This document shows, piece by piece, positions 7,879 through 15,510 of a stretch of 16,464 nt of DNA. The stretch is from Porticoccaceae bacterium (lineage in GTDB: Bacteria; Pseudomonadota; Gammaproteobacteria; Pseudomonadales; Porticoccaceae), in contig JAHRWI010000099.1 in NCBI GenBank assembly GCA_019090225.1, positions 1 to 16,464 on the forward strand. The letters run 5' to 3'. Positions within the stretch are counted from its first letter, which is position 1. The number at the start of each line of letters is the position of its first letter. The translations under genes and the position numbers were made by a program. The notes under the pieces are model-generated. The model ran no database searches. It saw only the letters and a list, made by a program, of their open reading frames with translations, and was not told the DNA's origin.

Positions 7879-8977
7879 ATGTTGGAAGTAAATCAAATAA
7901 GGATCACCCTCGAAGACCTTCAGGCGCGTACCAACGTGCTCAGGGGGTACCTTTGACTACGACCATAAAAAGGACAGGCTAGCAGAAGTCGAGCTTGAAC
8001 TTGGCGAACCCGATGTCTGGAACGAACCCGAGCAAGCCCAGAAGTTAGGCAAAGAACGCGCTGCCCTGGAGCTGGTGGTTAAGACCATTGAAACCCTGGA
8101 CAGCGGTATATTAGAGACCGGCGAATTACTCGAACTGGTCGTCGAAGAAAATGACGCCGAGACCCTCGAAGAGGTCGAGTCAGAAATCGCTGAACTAAAG
8201 GCTCGCCTCGAAGTATTAGAGTTTCGCCGAATGTTTTCCGGGGCCATGGATGCCAACAGCGCTTACCTCGATATCCAGTCTGGCTCAGGCGGCACCGAAG
8301 CCCAGGACTGGGCAGAAATGCTCTTACGTATGTACCTGCGTTGGGGCGATGACAAAGGTTTTGAAACCGAGTTAATAGAAGTTTCACCAGGTGACGTGGC
8401 AGGTATTAAAAGTGCCACCGTGCAATTCAAGGGCGAATTTGCCTTTGGCTGGTTGCGTACTGAAACTGGCGTCCACCGTCTGGTGCGCAAATCACCCTTT
8501 GATTCGGGCAGTCGTCGGCACACGTCCTTTGCAGCGGTTTTCGTATCCCCAGAAATTGACGATGATATTGACATTGATGTCAGTAAATCCGATGTGCGAG
8601 AAGACACCTACCGAGCCAGCGGTGCCGGTGGTCAGCATGTTAATAAAACTGATTCCGCTGTGCGTATGACGCATCTGGAGTCCGGTGTTGTGGTGCAATG
8701 TCAGAGCGAGCGCTCCCAGCATCAGAATCGAGATAAATGCTGGAAAATGCTCAAAGCAAAACTTTATGAGCTGGAAGAATTAAAGCGCAAAGAAAGTGCC
8801 CAGGCCGTTGAAGATAATAAATCGGATATTGGCTGGGGCAGTCAGATACGCTCGTACGTGCTGGATGATTCCCGTATTAAAGACTTGCGCACCAATATTG
8901 AAACCCACAATACCCAACAGGTACTGGATGGCGGCTTAGACCGTTTTATCGAGGCCAGTCTGAAGGCCGGTTTGTAG
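7879..8977 (+). CDS. prfB: Peptide chain release factor 2, with programmed +1 frameshift
   Basis: RF2 recognises UGA and UAA stop codons and triggers peptide release on the ribosome. The product is encoded as two joined segments, 7879-7953 (25 codons, ending CTT) and 7955-8977 in the +1 frame, giving 365 residues, exactly the E. coli length. The join sits at the in-frame TGA at 7954-7956, preceded by the stimulatory AGGGGG. After the join the protein continues DYDHKKDRLAEVELELGEPDVWNEPE, as in known RF2. The anticodon-like tripeptide SPF falls at residues 205-207 and GGQ at 250-252, the same numbers as E. coli RF2. Residue 246 is Ala, the common form, not the Thr of E. coli K-12. The ATG at 7879 lacks a clear Shine-Dalgarno sequence. 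lysS follows after 75 nt, the same pairing as in E. coli. A plain ORF call would miss the first 25 codons or start wrongly around 8075. Confidence 0.97.
7942..7957 (+). promoter_or_regulatory. RF2 autoregulatory frameshift signal
   Basis: AGGGGG (7942-7947), an internal Shine-Dalgarno-like element, is followed after TAC by the slippery CTT (7951-7953) and the in-frame stop TGA C. The element differs from the E. coli site only at the TAC codon (TAT in E. coli). Low RF2 slows reading of the UGA, the P-site tRNA-Leu slips +1 onto UUU, and full-length RF2 is made; high RF2 terminates at codon 26. Confidence 0.97.
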
Positions 8978-9052
8978 CGATATCCACAACATGGTGGCTA
9001 AAACCTCCACCCAAAATATTTTTGACCCGACGATAAAGAGTGAAATAGCCTA

Positions 9053-10552
9053 ATGAGCAAAGACGATAAAACTCCGGTTGACGAAAATCAGTTAATTGCC
9101 GAGCGGCGCAGCAAATTGACGGCGATTCGTGAAAAAGGCGTGGAGGATAATGCCTCAGCATTTCCCAATGAATTTCGCCGCTCTGATTTTGCCGATAAAT
9201 TGCAGGAAAGCTTTGCCGATAAAGACAAAGAGGAGCTGGAAAACCTCAATCATATCGTCAGTGTCGCTGGTCGTGTGATGGCCAAACGTGGCCCGTTTAT
9301 GGTGCTTCAGGATGTCTCCGGGCAAATCCAGCTCTACGCCGATAAAACCGTCCAGCAAGATATTAAAGCCCGCTACGGCCACTGGGATGTTGGTGACCTG
9401 GTGGGTGTTTGTGGGCCCCTGCATAAATCTGGGCGCGGCGACCTGTATGTCAACCTCGATCAATACGAGTTGTTAACCAAATCCCTTCGGCCTCTGCCTG
9501 AAAAATTTCATGGCCTGGCTGATCAGGAAATGCGTTACCGACAGCGTTATGTAGATTTAATTGTTAATAGTGATTCTCGACGAGTCTTCCAGCTGCGTTC
9601 AAAAATTATTGATTTTATCCGTCACTATCTAAATCAACGGGACTTTATGGAAGTCGAAACCCCGATGATGCAGATCATTCCCGGCGGTGCCACGGCGAAA
9701 CCTTTTGTGACCTTCCATAATGCTCTGGATCAGGAAATGTATATGCGGGTCGCCCCGGAGCTGTATTTAAAGCGTCTGGTGGTGGGTGGCTTTGAAAAGG
9801 TTTACGAAGTAAATCGAAATTTCCGCAATGAAGGCCTGTCTACGCGACATAATCCTGAATTTACCATGCTCGAATTTTACGAAGCCTATGCCGACTACCG
9901 TGATCTGATGGATCTCACCGAAGACATGCTCCGTAAACTCTGTGAAACGGTGTTGGGTTCGACGACGGTGACTTATCAGGGCAGCGACTACGATTTTGCT
10001 CAGCCTTTTGATCGCCTGACCATTATTGAGTCCATTCTGTATTACAACGAGCATTTGAAAATAGGCGACATTGATAATCTCGACAGCGCTTGTGCCGTCG
10101 CTAAAAAGCTGGAAATACCCTTAAAGGATAGCTGGGGGCTGGGCAAGGTACAGATAGAAATATTTGAAAAAACTGTTGAGCATCGTCTCGATAATCCCAC
10201 CTTTATCACCGCTTATCCTACCGAGGTGTCACCATTGGCCCGTCGCAATGATGATGATCCTTTTGTGACTGACCGCTTTGAGTTCTTTGTCGGCGGACGA
10301 GAGATAGCCAATGGTTTCTCTGAGCTGAATGACGCCGAAGACCAGGCCGAACGTTTTCTCGAACAAGCCAGAGAAAAAGATGCCGGTGATGATGAGGCCA
10401 TGCATTACGATGCGGATTATGTCAGAGCGCTGGAATACGGCCTGCCTCCTACGGCCGGTGAAGGCATCGGTATTGATCGACTGGTGATGTTGCTCACCGA
10501 TTCGCCGTCTATTCGAGACGTACTGTTATTCCCGCATATGCGGCCAGAATAG
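9053..10552 (+). CDS. lysS: Lysyl-tRNA synthetase, class II
   Basis: Charges tRNA-Lys with lysine in the cytosol; a homodimeric class IIb synthetase. The protein is 499 residues (E. coli LysS 505). The N-terminal anticodon-binding OB-fold covers roughly residues 65-145 (VSVAGRVMAKRGPFMVLQDVSGQIQLY, then GPLHKSGRGDLYV). The catalytic core has MRYRQRYVDLI, motif 1 around LNQRDFMEVETPMM, motif 2 NRNFRNEGLSTRHNPEFTMLEFYEAY (about residues 254-279), GGREIANGFSELND, and motif 3 GEGIGIDRLVMLL (about residues 469-481), ending with the typical DVLLFPHMRPE. The start is ATG 9053, seven residues before the usual short basic N-terminal helix; upstream AAGAGTGA gives only a weak ribosome site. It is probably in an operon with prfB 75 nt upstream. 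ung begins 71 nt downstream with no obvious terminator between. Confidence 0.98.
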   Translation: MSKDDKTPVDENQLIAERRSKLTAIREKGVEDNASAFPNEFRRSDFADKLQESFADKDKEELENLNHIVSVAGRVMAKRGPFMVLQDVSGQIQLYADKTVQQDIKARYGHWDVGDLVGVCGPLHKSGRGDLYVNLDQYELLTKSLRPLPEKFHGLADQEMRYRQRYVDLIVNSDSRRVFQLRSKIIDFIRHYLNQRDFMEVETPMMQIIPGGATAKPFVTFHNALDQEMYMRVAPELYLKRLVVGGFEKVYEVNRNFRNEGLSTRHNPEFTMLEFYEAYADYRDLMDLTEDMLRKLCETVLGSTTVTYQGSDYDFAQPFDRLTIIESILYYNEHLKIGDIDNLDSACAVAKKLEIPLKDSWGLGKVQIEIFEKTVEHRLDNPTFITAYPTEVSPLARRNDDDPFVTDRFEFFVGGREIANGFSELNDAEDQAERFLEQAREKDAGDDEAMHYDADYVRALEYGLPPTAGEGIGIDRLVMLLTDSPSIRDVLLFPHMRPE

Positions 10553-10623
10553 CGCTACGTTTTGGCGGACTGGGTATTTTCGTGAGTGAGCTGCTATGTC
10601 CGAACTGATTTAATCGAACTACT

Positions 10624-11316
10624 ATGACCGAACAGCGTTCCATCAAACTTCATCCCTCCTGGTTGAAAGTACTGGGTGAGGAGTTTGATAAACCTTATAT
10701 GACGGCCCTGCGTGCTTTTCTGCTGGCTGAAAAAAAACAGGGCAAGATAGTCTACCCAGCCAATGATAACTGGTTTTCTGCCTTTGATAAAACACCTTTT
10801 AACAAAGTTAAAGTGGTGGTGCTAGGTCAGGACCCATACCACGGGGCAAATCAGGCCCATGGTTTGTGTTTTTCAGTGCTTCCCGGTGTTGCAACGCCAC
10901 CGTCTTTGGTGAATATCTATAAGGAACTCGACAGTGATTTAGGCATTGTTCCCGCCGCCCATGGTTGTCTGAATCATTGGGCCGAGCAGGGTGTGCTGTT
11001 GTTGAATGCCACGCTCACTGTTGTTGCCGGTCAAGCGGGAGCACATCAAAATCAGGGTTGGGAGACCTTTACCGACCGGGCTATTCAAGCCCTGAACGAG
11101 GAGCGGGAAGGTCTGGTATTTATTCTGTGGGGCAGCTACGCGCAAAAGAAAGGCAGTTTTATAGATCAGCAAAAACATTGTGTGATCCGCTCACCTCATC
11201 CTTCACCTTTATCGGCTTATCGAGGATTTTTTGGTAGCAAACCGTTTTCCCAAACTAATGCTTATTTAACAAGCAGAGCGGAAGAACCCATAAACTGGCA
11301 ATTGCCTGCCGAATGA
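10624..11316 (+). CDS. ung: Uracil-DNA glycosylase, family 1
   Basis: Removes uracil from DNA, starting base excision repair after cytosine deamination or dUTP incorporation. The protein has 230 residues (E. coli Ung 229). The water-activating motif GQDPYHG covers residues 68-74 with catalytic Asp 70. LLLNATLTV covers 125-133 with the uracil-reading Asn 128. GAHQNQGWETFTD follows, and the minor-groove Leu loop HPSPLSAYRGFFG covers 192-204 with catalytic His 192. All key residues are intact. The start is ATG 10624; there is no strong Shine-Dalgarno sequence (only ACTACT just upstream). It may be transcribed with lysS 71 nt upstream, and a long hairpin terminator lies 60 nt downstream. Confidence 0.97.
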   Translation: MTEQRSIKLHPSWLKVLGEEFDKPYMTALRAFLLAEKKQGKIVYPANDNWFSAFDKTPFNKVKVVVLGQDPYHGANQAHGLCFSVLPGVATPPSLVNIYKELDSDLGIVPAAHGCLNHWAEQGVLLLNATLTVVAGQAGAHQNQGWETFTDRAIQALNEEREGLVFILWGSYAQKKGSFIDQQKHCVIRSPHPSPLSAYRGFFGSKPFSQTNAYLTSRAEEPINWQLPAE

Positions 11317-11376
11317 TATCGAAGCTAGATCAACTGACTTCTGGCGGATTATGGTGTTTTTATAGAAGGAGAGAAT

Positions 11377-11436
11377 CAGCCTTTCGACTCAGATCGTTGT
11401 TTTATCTGAGTCGAAAGGCTGTGTATATTTGTTTTT
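11377..11436 (+). terminator. Long perfect hairpin terminator after ung
   Basis: The 18-nt arm at 11377-11394 is perfectly complementary to 11404-11421, with a 9-nt loop (CGTTGTTTT). A broken T run follows on the + strand (TTTGTTTTT around 11428-11436). It sits between the convergent ung and CoA-racemase genes. On the minus strand the hairpin is followed by mixed TTCTCTCC, so it is better suited to ending + strand transcripts, though such a long stem may help both. Confidence 0.8.
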
Positions 11437-11492
11437 ATTAGCAGTCCCTTAAACTTACTAGCTTAAATTTACTTGCCTAATCTTACTTAAAA

Positions 11493-12641
11493 TTACTTGA
11501 TAGCTCCGCCTGCTCTTAGCGTAGAGATCTCATCGTTGGAGATTCCCCAGGCAGTCAATACTTCTTCGGTATGAACACCGGTTTTTGGCGCTGGACCTTT
11601 AATGGATGAAGGCGTGCGGCTAAACCGAGGCGCTGGGGCTGGGTGCATAACACCTTCGACTTCGACAAAGGCGTCCCGCTCTTTGTTGTGTGGATAATCA
11701 GGGGCTTCTTCCAGGGTCAATACCGGTGCAAAGCAGATGTCGGTATTGTCCATAATTGCGCACCATTCACCGCGAGTCTTGGTTAAAAACAACGCTTTGA
11801 GTTTCTCCTTCATGGCTGGCCAGCTTTCCCGTTCCATCTGGGGTGCCATAGAGTCCGGTTCGATCCCCATTTTCTCAAGTAGTTCGGCGTAGAATTTGGT
11901 CTCGATGGAGCCAATAGAAACGTAACGGCCGTCCTTGGTTTCGTAGGTGTTATAAAAATGCGAACCGCTGTCGAGGATATTTGAGGCCCGCTCATCGCTC
12001 TGCACACCACCTGCGTGCATGCCATAGATAGACGTCATCAGTGACAATGCGCCATCGACCATGCCGGCATCGACCACCTGGCCCAGTCCTGAGCTTTTCA
12101 CTTCTAGTAGGGCGGCGAGAATACCGGTTAAGACAAACATCGTGCCGCCGCCGAAATCACCCACCAGGTTGAGTGGTGGCGTCGGTGGCTCATCATTGCT
12201 GCGACCAATGGCGTGGAGCGCACCGGAGAGGGCAATGTAGTTCAAATCATGACCGGCGCATTTAGATAATGGTCCTTCCTGACCCCAACCTGTAACGCGG
12301 GCATAGACCAGTTTGGGGTTACGTTCGAGGCAAACATCTGGACCCATGCCCAGGCGTTCCATGACGCCGGGGCGAAAACCCTCTAGCACGCAGTCTGCAC
12401 CGTCTATTAGTTTTAGCAGGGCTTCGATACCGTCCGGGTTTTTCAGATCGATGGCAATGGATTTGCGACCACGGCCCAGAAAGTTATATTTTTTAGGCAT
12501 GGCGATACCGAGTCCGGCATCGGCCAGTCGGTCAACACGCACCACCTCTGCACCCATATCCGAGAGCATCATGGCGCACATGGGGGCGGGGCCAATGCCC
12601 GCCAGTTCGATTACTTTATATCCTGCTAGGGGGCCAGTCAT
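11493..12641 (-). CDS. Alpha-methylacyl-CoA racemase (CaiB/BaiF family III)
   Basis: Epimerises (2R)- and (2S)-methylacyl-CoA esters so that methyl-branched acids can enter beta-oxidation; cytosolic. The 382-residue protein has the family III CoA-transferase fold: ELAGIGPAPMCAMMLSDMGAEVVRVDR at 12-38, LGRGRKSIAIDLKNPDG at 55-71, and VLEGFRPGVMERLG at 85-98. Racemase residues known from the Mycobacterium tuberculosis enzyme (His126, Asp156, Glu241) appear to align with H131 (AGHDLNY), D162 (NLVGDFGGG) and E247 (GSIETKFY). This favours racemase over CoA transferase. The start codon is the complement of 12639-12641, with AGGAGAG (complement of 12648-12654) 6 nt upstream. The gene is divergent from the acyl-CoA dehydrogenase gene across a 297-nt spacer, a layout suggesting shared control. 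The true substrate (pristanoyl-like, steroid side chain or other) is unknown. Confidence 0.88.
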   Translation of the reverse strand: MTGPLAGYKVIELAGIGPAPMCAMMLSDMGAEVVRVDRLADAGLGIAMPKKYNFLGRGRKSIAIDLKNPDGIEALLKLIDGADCVLEGFRPGVMERLGMGPDVCLERNPKLVYARVTGWGQEGPLSKCAGHDLNYIALSGALHAIGRSNDEPPTPPLNLVGDFGGGTMFVLTGILAALLEVKSSGLGQVVDAGMVDGALSLMTSIYGMHAGGVQSDERASNILDSGSHFYNTYETKDGRYVSIGSIETKFYAELLEKMGIEPDSMAPQMERESWPAMKEKLKALFLTKTRGEWCAIMDNTDICFAPVLTLEEAPDYPHNKERDAFVEVEGVMHPAPAPRFSRTPSSIKGPAPKTGVHTEEVLTAWGISNDEISTLRAGGAIK

Positions 12642-12758
12642 AAGCTACTCTCCTGTTTGCCGAGAACCATTGGCTCAGCGGCTTGTGTTGTCTATGTGAA
12701 TGATTTTGGGATCGGTACGGTAGCAAGTAATCCCCGGTCGATGCAATCGCTTAGACGA

Positions 12759-12773
12759 AAACGATGATCGTTT
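12759..12773. promoter_or_regulatory. Candidate operator: 15-bp palindrome
   Basis: AAACGAT-G-ATCGTTT is a perfect inverted repeat with a 1-nt centre, in the spacer between the divergent racemase and acyl-CoA dehydrogenase genes. This is the size and form bound by TetR-type or similar dimeric repressors. No regulator gene is adjacent, so its owner is unknown. Confidence 0.4.
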
Positions 12774-12795
12774 ACTTTTGGGCCTGTTAACGGTG

Positions 12796-12812
12796 TTCTC
12801 AAATATTGAGAA
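12796..12812. promoter_or_regulatory. Candidate operator: 17-bp palindrome
   Basis: TTCTCAA-ATA-TTGAGAA is a perfect inverted repeat with a 3-nt centre, 22 nt after the 15-bp palindrome and about 127 nt before the acyl-CoA dehydrogenase start. Neither palindrome is followed by a T run, so an operator is more likely than a terminator. I could not place convincing -35/-10 boxes for either divergent gene. Confidence 0.4.
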
Positions 12813-12923
12813 TGTGGGGCCCGCACTCAGTTCAGGCTTATCAACGACCATTATTGGCCGCGACATTTGGTGGCTCAAGGGTTAAAGTAACGCCAAATTT
12901 TTTCAAGTGTTTTGTGGCGTATT

Positions 12924-12932
12924 AAAGAGGAG
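12924..12932 (+). promoter_or_regulatory. Strong Shine-Dalgarno that decides the acyl-CoA dehydrogenase start
   Basis: AAAGAGGAG lies 6 nt before ATG 12939. An in-frame TTG at 12912 is upstream of this site and would make it coding, so ATG 12939 is the start. Confidence 0.85.
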
Positions 12933-12938
12933 AAAAGC

Positions 12939-14141
12939 ATGAACTTTGAGTATTCAGATAAGGTGCGCGAACTACAGTTACGGGTCCAGGATTTTATGGA
13001 TCGCATCGTCTATCCCAATGAAGAAAGGTTTTATCAGGAGCTTGAAGACGGTGGTCGTTGGTGTGTGCCCCCGGTCATGGAAGAAATGAAAGCTCTGGCA
13101 AAAAAGGAAGGCCTGTGGAATCTGTTTTTGCCAGAGAGTGAACGCGGTGCAGGTTTAACCAACCTGGAGTACGCGCCACTGTGCGAAATCATGGGCAAGT
13201 GCAAATTTGCGCCAGAAGTATTCAACTGCTCGGCACCGGATACCGGCAACATGGAAACCATCGAGCGTTATGGCACGCAAGAGCATAAAGACAAGTGGCT
13301 GCAACCCCTGCTCGAAGGCGAAATTCGCTCAGCATTTTGTATGACCGAACCAGCCGTTGCCTCCTCGGACGCGACCAATATCGAAACCAGCATCAAGCGC
13401 GATGGCGATGAATACGTTATTAACGGTCGCAAATGGTTTTCCTCCGGTGTTCATGAGCCCAACTGCAAAATCTGGATCGTCATGGGTAAAACTGATCCAG
13501 ATGCTGCCAAGCATGTTCAGCAATCGATGATTTTGGTGGAACCAGAGACCCCCGGTGTCACCGTCGAGCGCTGGGTGCCGGTATTTGGTTATGACGATGC
13601 GCCTCATGGTCATGGTCAGGTGCTGTTTGAAGATGTTCGGGTGCCTGCCTCCAATATCCTCCTGGGTGAAGGTCGTGGTTTTGAAATTGCCCAGGGTCGT
13701 TTAGGGCCGGGTCGTATTCACCACTGCATGCGCGTGATTGGGGTTGCCGAGCGCGCATTAGAGCTGATGTGTACCCGTGCTATGGACAGGGTCGCCTTTG
13801 GTAAAAAGATCTCTGAGCAATCGGTCTGGTCCGAGCGCATTGCCGATGCTCGTATCAATATTGAAATGGCCCGCTTATTAACCCTTAAAGCTGCTCATAT
13901 GATGGATACCGTTGGTAACAAAGTAGCGCGGGCAGAAATTGCCATGATCAAAGTCGCAGCGCCGATTATGGCCCTGAAGATTCTCGACGATGCTATCCAG
14001 GTTTATGGTGGTGCCGGTGTCACCGAAGACGTCGGTCTGGCAAAAGCCTGGGCACATACCCGTATTCTGCGTATTGCCGATGGCCCCGATGAAGTGCATC
14101 GTAACCAGATCGCTCGTCTGGAGTTGAAGAAATATATGTAA
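12939..14141 (+). CDS. Acyl-CoA dehydrogenase, ACAD10/11-like
   Basis: FAD-dependent enzyme of about 400 residues that alpha,beta-dehydrogenates an acyl-CoA thioester, the first step of beta-oxidation. Order: N-terminal helical domain with LFLPESERGAGLTNLEYAPL (62-81), the beta-domain flavin motif FCMTEPAVASSDATN (133-147), NGRKWFSSG (162-170), then the C-terminal helical domain with DRVAFGK and IQVYGGAGVTEDVGLAKAW. The usual catalytic Glu-Gly-Thr near the C terminus is replaced by Asp-Gly-Pro in RIADGPDEVHRNQIA (Asp 381). That pattern is typical of the ACAD10/ACAD11 branch, members of which act on 4-hydroxyacyl-CoAs or long-chain esters. The start is ATG 12939 with a strong AAAGAGGAG 6 nt upstream. 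The gene is divergent from the racemase gene and followed by its own terminator. The exact substrate cannot be read from sequence. Confidence 0.92.
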   Translation: MNFEYSDKVRELQLRVQDFMDRIVYPNEERFYQELEDGGRWCVPPVMEEMKALAKKEGLWNLFLPESERGAGLTNLEYAPLCEIMGKCKFAPEVFNCSAPDTGNMETIERYGTQEHKDKWLQPLLEGEIRSAFCMTEPAVASSDATNIETSIKRDGDEYVINGRKWFSSGVHEPNCKIWIVMGKTDPDAAKHVQQSMILVEPETPGVTVERWVPVFGYDDAPHGHGQVLFEDVRVPASNILLGEGRGFEIAQGRLGPGRIHHCMRVIGVAERALELMCTRAMDRVAFGKKISEQSVWSERIADARINIEMARLLTLKAAHMMDTVGNKVARAEIAMIKVAAPIMALKILDDAIQVYGGAGVTEDVGLAKAWAHTRILRIADGPDEVHRNQIARLELKKYM

Positions 14142-14173
14142 GAAGATTGCCCCTGGTGGTATCTTGAGTATTG

Positions 14174-14203
14174 AAAACCCGTGCCGAAAGGTGCGGGTTT
14201 TTT
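14174..14203 (+). terminator. Rho-independent terminator after the acyl-CoA dehydrogenase gene
   Basis: AAAACCCGTGCC (14174-14185), GAAA tetraloop, GGTGCGGGTTTT (14190-14201), then TT, G, TTTT. The stem is 12 bp with two wobble pairs and a stable GNRA loop, 32 nt after the stop codon. Confidence 0.9.
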
Positions 14204-14264
14204 GTTTTAGGCTTGGCTAAACTGAAGACCCATTGCCGGGGTGTTAGTGTGTAGGGGGCTTGAC

Positions 14265-14295
14265 CTAAGCTAGCTATTACAGCAAAGCTAAGCTA
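14265..14295 (+). repeat. Tandem CTAAGCTA direct repeat upstream of the LLM gene
   Basis: CTAAGCTA occurs at 14265-14272 and again at 14288-14295, 23 nt apart start to start, about two helical turns. It lies upstream of the candidate LLM promoter and could be an activator site. The remainder of the 283-nt gap (14142-14424) holds the terminator and hairpins described separately, and no gene. Confidence 0.35.
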
Positions 14296-14306
14296 ATAAT
14301 GCTGAG

Positions 14307-14336
14307 CAGATAAAAAATAAAATGATTCTTTATCTG
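14307..14336. repeat. 8-bp inverted repeat upstream of the LLM gene
   Basis: CAGATAAA (14307-14314) and TTTATCTG (14329-14336) flank a 14-nt AT-rich loop. GGCTTTTT follows, so a weak terminator is possible, but the stem is AT-rich. Confidence 0.35.
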
Positions 14337-14340
14337 GCTT

Positions 14341-14371
14341 TTTACAGGATCACAATACAGGGTCTTATATA
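14341..14371 (+). promoter_or_regulatory. Candidate promoter for the LLM oxygenase gene
   Basis: TTTACA (14341-14346) has five of six matches to the -35 consensus. TTATAT (14365-14370, 18-nt spacer) or TATATA (14366-14371, 19-nt spacer) could be the -10 box. Two small inverted repeats lie just downstream: GTCTT/AAGAC (14362-14366 and 14374-14378) and AGGCTT/AAGCCT (14389-14394 and 14400-14405). Confidence 0.35.
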
Positions 14372-14424
14372 AAAAGACTTATTTCACAAGGCTTTTTATA
14401 AGCCTACTTAGACAGGGGAAAAAA

Positions 14425-15492
14425 ATGAAAACTGGCGCGTTTATGATGCCAAATAATCCACCGCATCGCAGTATTCTTGACGGACATAAACACAACCTCG
14501 ACTACATCTGTTTTCTTGATGAGGTCGGCTACGACGAGGTCTGGATTGGTGAACACTACACCACGCCCTGGGAGCCTTGCCCCTCGCCGGATCTGATCAT
14601 CGCTCAGGCTATTGAGAAGACCACCAACATCAAGCTTGCCACCGGGGCTTTTCTATTGCCCTATCATCATCCAGCAGAGCTGGCTCAGCGCATTGCCTAT
14701 CTCGATCACATGGCCGAGGGTCGCTTGATCGTCGGTGTTGGCGCGGGTGGCTTCCCTGGTGATTGGCAATTATTCGATGTCGATGCCATGGCCGGGGAAA
14801 ACCGGGACATGATGTTTGAATCCATCGAAATCATGATGAAACTCTGGACCGGCGATGGACCCTTTCGGCATGAAGGTAAATATTGGACAGTGCAACGCCC
14901 GGAGACCGAAGAGCCGACCCGTTTCCACCTACGACCCTATCAAGAGCCCCACCCACCTTTGGGCGTTACTGCACTCAGCCCGAAGTCTCCAGCCATGACC
15001 CTGGCGGGTGAAAAAGGTTACATTCCGGTGAATTTGGGTTTGGGTAATCAGTATCTAAAAGAAAACTGGGAAACCTATGAGCGCGCTGTTAACGAAGCGG
15101 GTCGAGAGGCTGACCGCAGCGTCTGGCGGCTGGGTCGCGATATATTTATTGCCGACACCGATAAAGAAGCGAAGAAGAGGGCCCTTGAAGGCCCCATGGG
15201 TATCACCTGGCGGGATTACCTGCTGCCCTTATTTTCTAAATTCGGTCTGCTCGATATTATGAAACATAAGCCCGGTATCGCTGACTCAGATGTCACCCTC
15301 GAATACCTGGCTGATCACAACTGGTTGGTGGGTAGTCCGGACACTGTGACGCAAAAGCTCGCGGATGTGGTAGAGCATTCTGGTGGTTTCGGCTGCCTGT
15401 TGACCACGGCTTATGACCACGTGGATCACCTCGATCACTGGCGTGAATCAAAACGGCGCTTTGTCGAAGAGGTTGCGCCTAAGTTTGACTAG
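14425..15492 (+). CDS. LLM-class (luciferase-like) flavin-dependent oxygenase
   Basis: Likely FMNH2- or F420-type monooxygenase of the bacterial luciferase fold, 355 residues. Signs: N-terminal strand MKTGAFMMPNNPPHRS, DEVGYDEVWIGEHYTTPWEPCPSPDL (32-57, with EH at 43-44 matching the conserved Glu-His of LuxA-type enzymes), KLATGAFLLPYHHPAELAQRIAYLDHMAEGRLIVGVGAGG (70-109), and the FRHEGKYWTVQ lid region after FESIEIMMKLWTGDGPF. The C-terminal GSPDTVTQKLADVVEHSGGFGCLL is typical. FMN rather than F420 is likelier in a gammaproteobacterium. A separate reductase would have to supply the flavin; none is in the window. The start is ATG 14425 with AGGGGA at 14414-14419, 5 nt upstream. It follows the acyl-CoA dehydrogenase but behind a terminator, so it is probably a separate transcript. 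The substrate is unknown. Confidence 0.9.
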   Translation: MKTGAFMMPNNPPHRSILDGHKHNLDYICFLDEVGYDEVWIGEHYTTPWEPCPSPDLIIAQAIEKTTNIKLATGAFLLPYHHPAELAQRIAYLDHMAEGRLIVGVGAGGFPGDWQLFDVDAMAGENRDMMFESIEIMMKLWTGDGPFRHEGKYWTVQRPETEEPTRFHLRPYQEPHPPLGVTALSPKSPAMTLAGEKGYIPVNLGLGNQYLKENWETYERAVNEAGREADRSVWRLGRDIFIADTDKEAKKRALEGPMGITWRDYLLPLFSKFGLLDIMKHKPGIADSDVTLEYLADHNWLVGSPDTVTQKLADVVEHSGGFGCLLTTAYDHVDHLDHWRESKRRFVEEVAPKFD

Positions 15493-15510
15493 GCTTTAAG
15501 CAGATATCTG

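Noticed and set aside
7955..7956. Frameshift mutation or pseudogene in prfB
   Set aside because: The shift sits exactly at the known recoding signal and the rest of the gene is intact.
8075..8977. prfB as a 300-residue protein starting at GTG 8075
   Set aside because: The upstream frame encodes conserved RF2 sequence joined by the classical +1 frameshift, so this would be a false truncation.
12675..12878. Small minus-strand ORF in the divergent spacer
   Set aside because: No ribosome site or recognisable domain, and it runs across the two palindromes.
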